Positions 27,332 to 39,306 of a DNA stretch of 64,000 nt are shown here, in pieces. The notes under the pieces were generated by a model that did no database searches, was not told the origin of the DNA, and was given only the letters and a program-made list of their open reading frames with translations. A program made the translations under genes and the position numbers. Each line of letters starts with the position of its first letter. The first letter of the stretch is position 1. Source of the stretch: Larimichthys crocea (Eukaryota; Chordata; Actinopteri; Sciaenidae); assembly GCF_000972845.2 (NCBI RefSeq), contig NC_040016.1:25601036-25665035 (forward strand), in the 5' to 3' direction.

Positions 27332-28550
27332 CGACGGGATGATGAGCCCGCCCCCAAAAGACCAGCACCCCCATGACGCCAGAGCCAATCAGACTAAAGG
27401 TCTGGTCGAACTGAGAACAAACTATTTATTTTTTATTAAAGGACCTGATGATGTCAAAGGACACCTGTGGGCCAATCAGAGAAGCTGCTGTCAAATGATC
27501 CAATCAGCTTTTACCATGTACTTAGATTAAGCCACACCCACTCCACAGCAGGTTGTGGAGAATGAGTTTCCTGACGGACAGGAAGCCGTGCAGCTTGTGG
27601 TTGCTGTTGGTGGACCCAGACCCAGACTGGGAGCTAAGAGCGGCGGGGGGCGCTAAAGAGCCCGGGTCCAAGACCACAAGCTACACAGCTAACTGAGCTA
27701 ACTACAGCTGTTGCTCAGCATTTGCTAACAGCTAACAGTGAAGATGTTTGGAGCCATCAGAGGAAGAACCGCAAGGCCCGGTCCACAGAACCATAGAACC
27801 TGAGTCTGGTCTCATTCATGGTCTGAACTGATGAGTTACTAACACTGTCATACAGCTGAGGCTCTCATTTCATCTGAACTAGCTTAGCACAAAGACTGGG
27901 AGCAGAGGGAAACTGTTAGCCTAGCTTAGCACAAAGTCTTTGTGCTAAGCTAGGCTAACACAAGATGACTGAATAAATGTTGCACTGTCTCTTTAAGTTT
28001 GATTATTCGCTGATGAGGATCAGGTGACATCTGATGATCAGCTGATGTGTCACTTCCTGTTTGTGAAGTGGGCGGAGCATGTGGATGATTGGCTCCATTT
28101 GTTTGTGATAAAACTGTAAACAGGAAGTGATGTGAGCTAATAATAATCAGCTGTTTTAAATATAAACAAATAAATTAATATAAATCAGCTTTGTGATCAA
28201 ACCGACAGACCAGAGATCTGTCACCTGACACTGACCACCTGAGAACTGACACCTGTGATCACCTGTGCACACCTGTGATCACCTGTCATGAGTCTGAATC
28301 TGTTCAATGATCAACACTTACAAACCTCTCTAACGTGATGTCTGTTTTTCCGGGACATGTCCTTCTGTCTATAAATAACCCTGACATGACGCAGTTTACC
28401 TGGACAGGTGAGTCCCTGACACAGAGCTTTGCCTGTGAGGTAGAGCAGAGGGTAGAATAAAGTCCCCTGAGAGCCGGTCTCAGCTGGTCTCACCTGGTCC
28501 CTGAGTGTTAATTAAAAAACACAACTGTCCCCAGAGAAGAAGTGTTTATA
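27332..28550. other. 3' UTR of the RING gene and intergenic spacer
   Basis: Candidate polyadenylation signals on the plus strand are ATTAAA near 27436, AATAAA near 27971 and AATAAA near 28169. A perfect 22-bp inverted repeat with a 1-base loop lies at 27917-27961. No gene is seen. Confidence 0.5.
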
Positions 28551-28794
28551 GAAACGTGAGCGGTCCTCCACCACAGAAGAAGAAGTGGAAGGTGGATGTA
28601 GTCGTGATCAGCAGCAGGTAAGACTCACTGATGATTAACACTTTAAAACGTTCTGTCAACGCTCTTTAAAGGTTCTGAAAGGGATTTTAATGTAGTTTGT
28701 TTTTTTAATCACTGTTCTCTGATTTCATTCAAATTTATCAACAAAACATTTTTATCAAAGAAGAGAGAGACGAAGCGCTCAGAGACCAACGTCA

Positions 28795-29275
28795 ACAAAG
28801 ACTGAGGGCTAAAGACCAAAGAACAAAGACTGAGGACTAAAGAACAAAGACTGAGGACTGAAGACCAAAGAACAAAGACTGAGGATTAAAGAACAGAGAC
28901 TGAGGACTGAAGACCAAAGAACAAAGACTGAGGACTAAAGAACAAAGACTGAGGACTAAAGACCAAAGAACAAAGACTGAGGACTAAAGAACAAAGAACA
29001 AAGACTGAGGGCTAAAGACCAAAGAACAAAGACTGAGGACTAAAGAACAAAGACTGAAGACTAAAGAACAAAGACTGAAGACCAAAGAACAAAGACTGAG
29101 GACTAAAGAACAAAGACTGAAGACTAAAGAACAAAGACTGAAGAACAAAGAACAAAGACTGAAGGCTAAAGAACAAAGAACAAAGACTGAGGACTAAAGA
29201 CCAAAGAACAAAGACTGAGGACTAAAGAACAAAGACTGAGGACTAAAGACCAAAGAACAAAGACCGAAGACTAAT
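28795..29275. repeat. AAAGACTGAGGACTAAAGAAC minisatellite
   Basis: About 480 bp of roughly 20-bp units in the intron between the probable 5' UTR exon (ending 28617 at CAG/GTAAGA) and the first coding exon of the RGS9BP-like gene. Confidence 0.92.
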
Positions 29276-29547
29276 ATTTAACATTCAAATATTTTATTTA
29301 ACATGACGACAGTTTAAGTTGATTCGTCATGATAATTATTTACTGATAAATTTTAGGTTAATGCGACATTAATGAGAAAAGCTGGACCATTAAGTTAATT
29401 ATTTAAATCTTGATTAAACTAGTTTATTAAATATTTGTATATAAATTGAAGTAAGTTTAATTTAAAAATGTTTATTCAGTTTGTGACTTTATATGAACTT
29501 GTCTGTCCTCACCTGTCCGTCCTCCCCAGCAGGTGGGCGAGCACATC

Positions 29548-30972
29548 ATGAGTCGCTGGCGTCGATCGGTGGATGAGTTAGCGGCACGGCGGCGGCAGCA
29601 GGGTGAGTGTGAGCGTGCTCAGGAAGCTCTCAGTCGGGTCACTTCCTGTTTCCAGCAGCTGGCAGCGTCACTCGGCAGCTCAGCAGATGGCAGCTTCCTG
29701 CGAGACGAGATGGACGAGACGAGAGCGCTCGCACAGCGAATCTGCAGCGGTACAAAGACCTGCACCTGTCTGTCTCACCTGTCTGTGGTTCACCTGTCTG
29801 TCTCACCTGTCTGTCTCTCACCTGTCTGTCTGCCTGCAGGTCTGTCCCAGCGTCTGGTACATCTGCTGTCAGACTGTGACTCTGCCCCCTCAGGTGTGGA
29901 GGACAGACAGGTATCAGAGCGTCTGTGGGTTGTCTTCCTGTCTGCATTAGAAAACTTCCTGTCTGACCTCCGTAAGGCCTCTGATTTGATTGGACGGTTC
30001 CCTCTGACTCAGCGCTACGACAGACGCTCACTGGTCAACACAGGTAAGCTGTCAGAAGGCTCTGTGATTGGCTGAGCCCTGTGACACCTTAGCTTCCTAC
30101 CTGTCCCTCACCTTCTCCCTCACCAACCTCCTCTAAGTACCTCCTTTTTAAAAAACCCTTTAAGATGGGAGAACTGGTCTGTCTCTCTTACCTGTCTGTC
30201 TCTCTTCAGGATGTATTGATGGCATGGTGGGCGTGGCAGCTCGAGTGGCTTCAGTCCAGGCGCCGTGGATCACTTTAGAGGAGGAACCAAGCCCTGATCT
30301 GACCAATCACATCACAGGACTGGAGGCAATGCTGAGTGAGATGCAACTGAGGGTGAGTCAGAACCAAAGAGACCCACCTGATCCAAATATTTAAAGCAGG
30401 TGTTATACCTGATGGGAGTGTCACATACCTCATGGGAGTGTCACATACCTGAGGGGAGGGTCGTATACCTGAGGGGCGTGCCTTGTACTTGAGGAGAGTG
30501 CCTTATACCTGAGGGGAGTGTCTTATACCTGAGGAGAGTGTCTTGTACCTGAGGGGAGGGTCGTATACCTGAGAGGAGTGTCTTGTACCTGAGGGGAGGG
30601 CCGTGTACCTGAGGGCAGTGTCTTATACCTGAGGAGAGTGTCTTGTACCTGAGGGGAGTGTTGTATACCTGAGGGGAGGGCCGTGTACCTGAGGGGAGGG
30701 TCGTATACCTGAGAGGAGTGCCTTGTACCTGAGGGCAGTGTCTTGTACTGAGGTAAGTGTCTTGTACCTGAGGGGAGGGTCTTCATGTTCTGCAGGTTCC
30801 TGTTGCATTTTGGTCAGTGGAAGCAACCCAGCCGGCGTGGGCTGAAGCTCGTGGTGAACTGGAGGAGTCAGATGACAGCCTGGAGGACCTGATGGAGGTC
30901 GAGGTTGTCTCCAACAACAAGATGGCCACCTGCTGCCAGCCGCCGTGCTGTGGACTGGGCTGTGTCGGGTAG
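29548..30972 (+). CDS. RGS9-binding-protein-like R7-RGS anchor
   Basis: Exons: 29548-29749, 29840-30043, 30210-30352, 30796-30972. The total is 726 nt, or 241 residues. The RGS9BP/RGS7BP family binds R7-type RGS proteins with Gbeta5 and fixes them at membranes to speed G-protein shut-off. Family-like blocks are ALSRVTSCFQQLAASLG, FLRDEMDETRALAQRIC, ERLWVVFLSALENFLSDLRK, FPLTQRYDRRSLVNTG and a final helix LEAMLSEMQL. Length and the first half look like RGS9BP. The C-terminus does not: instead of the expected membrane helix it ends CCQPPCCGLGCVG, a cysteine cluster suggesting palmitoylation as in RGS7BP. A non-coding exon probably ends at 28617, and AATAAA lies at about 31043. The member name is left open. 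Confidence 0.85.
30415..30785. repeat. TACCTGAGGGGAGTGTCTTG minisatellite
   Basis: About 19 units of approximately 20 bp in the last intron of the RGS9BP-like gene, ending just before the final acceptor at 30795. Confidence 0.9.
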
Positions 30973-31339
30973 AGGAGTGCTGTCAACATCACTGTGATCT
31001 TACCTGTGTGACACACCTGACAATACTGTAGGCATCGGATTTAATAAATGTTACAAACTTTATGGCTGCTGTGAGTTCTTCTTCAGCTTCCCTCCTCACG
31101 GCTAGCAGAGGGCTAACAGGACGGCGAGCTCCTAACTGAGCTAAAAAGCTAAAGGCAGCAGGTCGTCGAGGTACAGATATGACATCATGTGAGGAGTGTG
31201 TGCTTTTATTGTGACAATCCAGGACATACTTGTGTTTAGAAGCTGTATGCAGGTTCAGACTGAAATGTTTAAATGTTGATGTAGATTGATACTGTAGATT
31301 ATTGTTAACAACAGTTAACAACAACAGTTGTGAAGTATA

Positions 31340-31815
31340 CAGGGTACACAGTGCAAAGGTGACAGGTAGGTTTAGTGCAGTTTTGTGATAGTGGCTCTGA
31401 CAGAGGCAGATGAGTTGTAAAGTCTTATTTCCTGTATCGTTCCTCAGAGCAGCAGGTCGGATGAGTCTGTTGCTGAAGCTGCTCTTTAGCTTTTCCAGTG
31501 TTTTGTGGAGGGGTGAGAGAGATTGTCCATGATAGCAGTTTTGCCAGCATCCTCTCCTCCATCACCTCCTCCAGGGTGACAAGCTTAGAGCCGACAACAG
31601 ACTCTGCTTTCTGATGAGTTTGTTCAGTCTGTTGGCGTCCTTTGCCTTGATGCCTGAACCCCAGGACACCGCAGCAAAGAAGATAGTGCTCACCACAACA
31701 GACTGATAGAACATCTGCAGCATCTTGTTGCAGACATCAAAGGAGCAATGCGTAAGAATTGCTGTTGCTAGATTCTGTAATTTCCGATTGTGAAGGAACG
31801 CAACATTAGCGTGCA
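31340..31815 (-). mobile_element. LINE reverse-transcriptase C-terminal fragment
   Basis: The minus strand encodes MLQMFYQSVVVSTIFFAAVS, then WGSGIKAKDANRLNKLIRK. This is the region after the RT core in common fish non-LTR elements, where YxSVVxSxIFYxxxxWG is typical. It is truncated on both sides. Confidence 0.7.
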
Positions 31816-32248
31816 CGGCCCTCCCCTCAGGTACAAGACATTAGCGGCGTAAAGCTAATAAACAAATATATTATCAGGGCTAAGCCACCTGGGAGACCCA
31901 GGGGAGGATACGGTGCAAAGTGTCCAGGTGAAGAGGTCAGCCGTCGGGGATGCAGTGACACCAGCGCAGGAGGAGGAGGTGGAGACCTAACTGAAGAGCA
32001 GTGACGGAGGTATGTCTGTAAACTTCATGTAAAGTTATTATAATCTGACCGACATCGTGTCTGACCAAACAGTGAAGTCTAGTTTCCATAAATCACAGAA
32101 CACAGAAAAATATTACTAAAATATGTTTCTATAAAATATTAAAAACAGTTTTCAGTTCTATGAGCAGTAACTAAGTAACAAATCAGCAGCTGCAGGAAGC
32201 CTGCAGCCTTCTGAAACTGCTTCTGAAACTACACAAATTTCAATCAAT

Positions 32249-32280
<32 letters not shown>

Positions 32281-33149
32281 ATATATATTAACTTATTGTC
32301 AGTATGCTTTGACTAAAGTATTCTGCCCACGTCATAGCAGCTCTGTGCTTTACATTACAATGTTACTGTAATGTTGCTCTGTAGTTTGATGCGTTGCTAT
32401 AAAGTGCCTGGGAAACGTCAGCGACATTACTAATTAATTATATAAATATCATGATGACATCATGCAGACACGTTGATCAGACACTGGTCAGCCTACAAAC
32501 TGTTATCTATAGTAACACGTGTGATGGTAGAAACAGCACTAAAACAAAAACACTGCACGGTTTCTGTATAAGAGCTGAGAAAGCAGACAAAGCTGTGCAC
32601 TGCACCGGGTTTACATTTCATCATTTAGTTATACTAAATAAACATTTTCCACCAGCACTGTCAAACATCATCTCTGTGTCAGACTGACGTCAGCTTCAGA
32701 TTAATCTGTCATCAGTGATATCCATGAGAGAAAGTCCATGTGATGTTTATCGTGCTTTCTGCCGTCCTCAGTCCTGATTGAGTTTTTCTTCTTCATGTTT
32801 TCTCTTCGATGCACAGACTCCTGCTCACTGGGCCCTTCTTGTGCTAAATAATAAATGTGTTTCTTCATTTGTCTGAATATAACTTCTTAGACTAACACAA
32901 CACAACAAAGTCAGCCTCTGTGTAGGGGGACCCGCAGTATATGTACATAAGAATAAAAATCTAAAGTAATACAAACATAACGACTTATTTCAGGGCGACT
33001 ATAGAGCACTAACAACATAGTTATACATATTATATTCCATTTCTGTTGATAGAGCTCCATAAAGATTACACACTGAGCGTCCTCAGGAAGTGAAGCCGGC
33101 TCAGGCCCTTCTTGTAGGTGGACCAGTCCAGGTGTTTATTGTCCAGTGT

Positions 33150-33680
33150 GACCTATGTACCTGTTACCTTTGTACCTGTTACCTGTGTACCTGTTACCTG
33201 TGTACCTATGTACCTGTTACCTGTGTACCTATGTAACTGTTACCTTTGTACCTGTTACCTTTGTGCCTGTTACCTGTGTACCTGTTACCTGGGTACCTAT
33301 GTACCTGTTACCTGTGTACCTATGTACCTGTTACCTGTGTACCTGTGTACCTATGTACCTGTGTACCTATGTACCTGTTACCTGTGTACCTATGTACCTG
33401 TTACCTTTGTACCTGTTACCTGTGTACTTGTTACCTGTGTACCTATGTACCTGTTACCTGTGTACTTGTTACCTGTGTACTTGTTACCTGTGTACCTGTG
33501 TAACTATGTACCTGTTACCTGTGTACGTGTTACCTATGTACCTGTTACCTGTGTAACTATGTACCTGTTACCTGTGTACTTGTTACCTATGTAACTATGT
33601 ACCCGTTACCTGTGTACTTGTTACCTATGTACCTGTTACCTGTGTAACTGTTACCTGTGTAACTATGTACCTGTTACCTG
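33150..33680. repeat. GTACCTGTTACCTGTGTACC minisatellite
   Basis: About 530 bp of 6-bp-step units (ACCTGT, TACCTA, GTACCT). Long frames crossing it are repeat artefacts. Confidence 0.93.
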
Positions 33681-33884
33681 TGTGCTGCTACCTTCAGACA
33701 GCAGACAGGTGAGGGCAGGGCTCCTCCTGAAGTTTCACTCATGAAAACTCATTAAATCAACATAAATTAATTAATATTTTAACATTAAAATTTGAGTGAA
33801 ATATTTTATTTATTTGTTTTTGAACGTTTGTCTCAACTCTGTCACGTCACAATTTGGTCGATTCGTCGCGTCTCCGACGTCCCT

Positions 33885-34077
33885 GCTGTCCAATCACATC
33901 GCGGTTCCTTCCGCCCGCGGCCCTCTGATTGGTCAGCGGCAGGTGGTTTGTTTTTGAACGCTAGGCGTTGATTGGCTGTGCGTGTGAGGACGCGCCTGTT
34001 TAAACCGGGGGGCGGGAGAGAGTTCAGTTTGAATCAGAGCTCCGCGCGGACACACCGACACCCCGCGAGCCCCGCAG
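33885..34077 (+). promoter_or_regulatory. ube2c promoter (CCAAT boxes and CHR) and non-coding exon
   Basis: CCAAT at 33890-33894 and inverted CCAAT (ATTGG) at 33928-33932 and 33971-33975. TTTGAA, the cell-cycle homology region (CHR) consensus, lies at 33953-33958, with a TTTAAA at about 33999. A 5' UTR exon ends at 34077 (CCGCAG/GTAGGT). NF-Y sites plus a CHR are the known layout of G2/M genes controlled by DREAM/MMB, and UBE2C is one of them. Confidence 0.6.
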
Positions 34078-34246
34078 GTAGGTCCGGTTACCGGGAGGAT
34101 ACCTGTGTTCATGTCGGTCAGCGGGCAGAGGCTAACGGAGCTAACAGGCTAACGGAGCTAACAGGCTAACGGAGCTAACGGTCACTTAGCCGGCTCAGCT
34201 AATGCTAACAGTGCTACTACCGTTAGCATCGAGCTAAACGAGCTGC

Positions 34247-34634
34247 CGGGAACAGAAGCTCCTTCACCGGGTAACGGGCTGCTCTGACCCGGGAACAGAA
34301 GCTCCTTCACCGGGTAACGGGCTGCTCTGACCCGGGAACAGAAGCTCCTTCACCGGGTAACGGGCTGCTCTGACCCGGGAACAGAAGCTCCTTCACCGGG
34401 TAACGGGCTGCTCTGACCCGGGAACAGAAGCTCCTTCACCGGGTAACGGGCTGCTCTGACCCGGGAACAGAAGCTCCTTCACCGGGTAACGGGCTGCTCT
34501 GACCCGGGAACAGAAGCTCCTTCACCGGGTAACGGGCTGCTCTGACCCGGGAACAGAAGCTCCTTCACCGGGTAACGGGCTGCTCTGACCCGGGAACAGA
34601 AGCTCCTTCACCGGGTAACGGGCTGCTCTGACCC
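34247..34634. repeat. Nine identical 43-bp tandem repeats
   Basis: The unit starts GGAACAGAAGCTCCTTCACC and is repeated nine times without visible change, in ube2c intron 1. A looser array of CTGTCTGACCCTCTGATCAC units follows at 34740-35045, up to the acceptor of the first coding exon. Confidence 0.95.
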
Positions 34635-35091
34635 GGTGCTGCCGGACAGCTGCCGTTTACCGGCTAAATACGTCATCAGCACATCCGGTAACATGCAGCT
34701 GCTGTTAGCTAACGAGACAGACAGCTGCCTGTCTCTGCCTGTCTGACCCTCTGATCACCTGTCTCTCTCTGTCTGTCTGACCCTCTGATCACCTGTCTCT
34801 CTCTGTCTGTCTGACCCTCTGATCACCTGTCTCTCTCTCTCTGTGTCTGTCTGACCCTCTGATCACCTGTCTCTCTCTCTCTGTGTCTGTCTGACCCTCT
34901 GATCACATGTCTCTCTCTCTCGGTGTCTGTCTGACCCTCTGATCACCTGTCTCTCTCTCTCGGTGTCTGTCTGACCCTCTGATCACCTGTCTCTCTCTCT
35001 CGGTGTCTGTCTGACCCTCTGATCACCTGTCTCTCTCTCTGTGTCGGTCTCCAGCAGTACCTGGACCTTCAGAACCGGCCCGTCAGCTCTC

Positions 35092-36503
35092 ATGGCCTCT
35101 CAGAACATGGATCCTGCAGCGGCAGCAGCTTCCTCCGCGGCTGCTCTGAAGGGCAGCGAGAGCGGCGGTAGCGCGGCCCGAGGCTCGGTCTCCAAACGGT
35201 GAGAGACTCGGCACCGGTCCAGACTGCTCAGTTTGTTCTGCTGGACCTGACGGTACCAACGAGACCACCATGACATGAAACAATGACTGTTAATCAGCTG
35301 CTGAACCAATCAGCAGGTCACCGGTTCGATTCCCGGGCGAGACCTCTGTATGAACAAACTGAACACTTGACGTGTCCTCTCTGGGAGTCTCACTGTCTGT
35401 CTGTCTCTCTGTCTGTCTCTCTGCAGGTTACAGCAGGAACTCATGACTCTGATGGTGAGTTCATATCCAACCACTGGTCACCACGGTAACCAGACAGACA
35501 GGCGGGAGGGGTCTGACCCAATGAGCGACACAGAACCTCTGGGTTTAAAGACGACTGGTACCAGAGCAGCTGCTGTCTGTCTGACCTCTCTCTCTGACCT
35601 GTCTGGCTCTCTCTCTGTGTCTGACCTCTATCTCTCTGACCTGTCTCTCTCTCTCTCTCTCTCTGACCTGTCTCTCTCTCTCTCTGACCTGTCTCTCTCT
35701 CACAGATGTCAGGTGATAAGGGGATTTCAGCGTTTCCAGAATCAGATAATCTTTTCAAATGGATCGGAACCATCGATGGAGCTCAGGGGACGGTATGACA
35801 AATGCCTGTCTCTCTCTCTCTGGTGTACGACGGGTTTAGGTACTGCCTGTCTTTGACCTGTCTCTCTCCCTCAGGTGTATGATGGGCTCAGGTACCGGCT
35901 GTCTCTGGACTTCCCAGCTGGTTATCCGTACCAAGCTCCCCGTGTGAAGTTTGTGACGCCGTGTTTTCATCCTAACGTGGACGAGCAGGGATTCATCTGC
36001 CTCGACATCCTGAAGGACAAGTGGTCGGCGCTGTACGACGTCCGCTCCATCCTGCTGTCCATCCAGAGCCTGCTGGGAGGTAACTGGACCGACCGGACCC
36101 TGAGACCCAGACTGAGACTGTCTCCTCCCTGTGATGTCTTGAGGAAAGATGTTTCACTTGAAATCATCAGAAGATCACTCTGGTGTCATGAAGTGGCGTC
36201 ACTCTGACATCACACATGAAATAAAGTTTGACTTCAGACTGTGGACAGAGACTGAACATTACAAAGCTGTTTAATTAAACTTGACGAGCTCAAACTTTGT
36301 TTCAGAGCCGAATAACGAGAGTCCTCTGAACACGGCTGCTGCTGAACTATGGGATGACCAGGAAGGTGAGAACAATAAAGTTTAAATGTTTTTTTTAAAT
36401 GTTCTGTAGTCTGAGTGCAGCAGGGGCTGATGGGAGTTGTAGTCTAACAGCAGTTTGTCTTGCAGCCTTCAAAGCTCATCTACACTCGACCTTCCAGAAG
36501 TGA
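35092..36503 (+). CDS. ube2c: Ubiquitin-conjugating enzyme E2 C (APC/C E2)
   Basis: UBE2C (UbcH10) is the E2 that starts ubiquitin chains with the anaphase-promoting complex on cyclin B and securin. Exons: 35092-35198, 35427-35454, 35706-35792, 35875-36079, 36306-36365, 36466-36503. The total is 525 nt, or 174 residues (human 179). Visible blocks are the N-terminal MASQNMDPA extension, [20 protein letters not shown], the HPN motif and catalytic Cys in [16 protein letters not shown], and [20 protein letters not shown]. The C-terminus is a few residues shorter than in mammals. AATAAA lies at 36598-36603. Intron 4 holds a decayed copy of the start of exon 5 (35822-35857). The promoter has a G2/M-type layout. 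Confidence 0.97.
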
Positions 36504-36986
36504 AGCAGCTCATTTATTTTTTATTTTTATTTTTTTTTCTTCTGTGGTTTGTTGTCCTGTTTTGTGAATATTTTTATGTTTGTTCATCCTGATGTATCAA
36601 TAAAGTTCTTAATTCAACACATGCTGACTCCGCACTCATTAAACTTTAAAGTCAGTCGACTCATCGTTTAAACGCCATGCGTTGATGACCTGTCTGCAGG
36701 AGGCGGGGCTACGCTGTGATGTCATCCCTGAGTTCAAACTTGTTGAAATCTTTGAAGCTTCTGTAGTTTCAGATCTTTGATTTAGTTTCTCCTGCAGGAA
36801 GCAGCAGACTGTCAAAATAAAAGCTGACGTACTTTATTGTGGTGATCTCATGGAGCAGTGCCGCTGTGCTCCGGTTCAGCCTCCGGCCTGCGGGCGGCAG
36901 CAGTCCGCCAGTCAACAAAACAAGAGTCGGTCGTTTTGTTTTGAAAGGTGTTTCCTGTTGTCTGTGCTCGCGCGCAGGTCGTGAAG

Positions 36987-38928
<1,942 letters not shown>

Positions 38929-39306
38929 CGTGCCGCTCCCTGATGTCACTTCCTGTCTGTAGCTGTTTGTGTTCGATGATTGGTTTATTTTTATAAATAA
39001 AGTGTGATGTCACAAACCTGCAGGCTGTGTGTGATGTAATGTTCAGAGAACTTGAACCTAAAGGGCGGGAAAGCAGAGGTACATGCAACCAACCTTTGAC
39101 ATTCAGCAGTTACCAAGGAGACAATGTTCAACAATGTTGAAGTGTGATGGCGCGTAACACACGACATGTAACGTAACGGCGTAATGTTGCAGTGATTGGA
39201 GACAAAAACATCGTTTTAGAAGTTTTATTGCATTTTTCTACAAACAGTCAAATAAAAAATAGAAGCAGCCAATCAGATGAGAGGCTGATGGTCACATGTT
39301 GGGGGA

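Larger units (their letters stand above)
31040..33880. other. Intergenic region with LINE remnant, microsatellites and a minisatellite
   Basis: It contains a minus-strand LINE piece (31340-31815), a (CA)n(TA)n run at 32251-32290 and the ACCTGTTACCTGTGTACC array at 33150-33680. The rest is AT-rich sequence with no conserved ORF that I recognise. Confidence 0.6.

Noticed and set aside
28795..29275. CRISPR-like regular repeats
   Set aside because: Directly tandem 20-bp units with no unique spacers, in an intron of a vertebrate gene. An ordinary minisatellite.
33118..33594. 158-codon frame of Tyr-Leu-Cys-Thr repeats
   Set aside because: Encoded by the GTACCTGTTACC minisatellite.
35300..35345. 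tRNA B-box-like GGTTCGATTCCCGGG in ube2c intron
   Set aside because: No matching A-box or cloverleaf upstream. At most a SINE remnant, not a tRNA gene.
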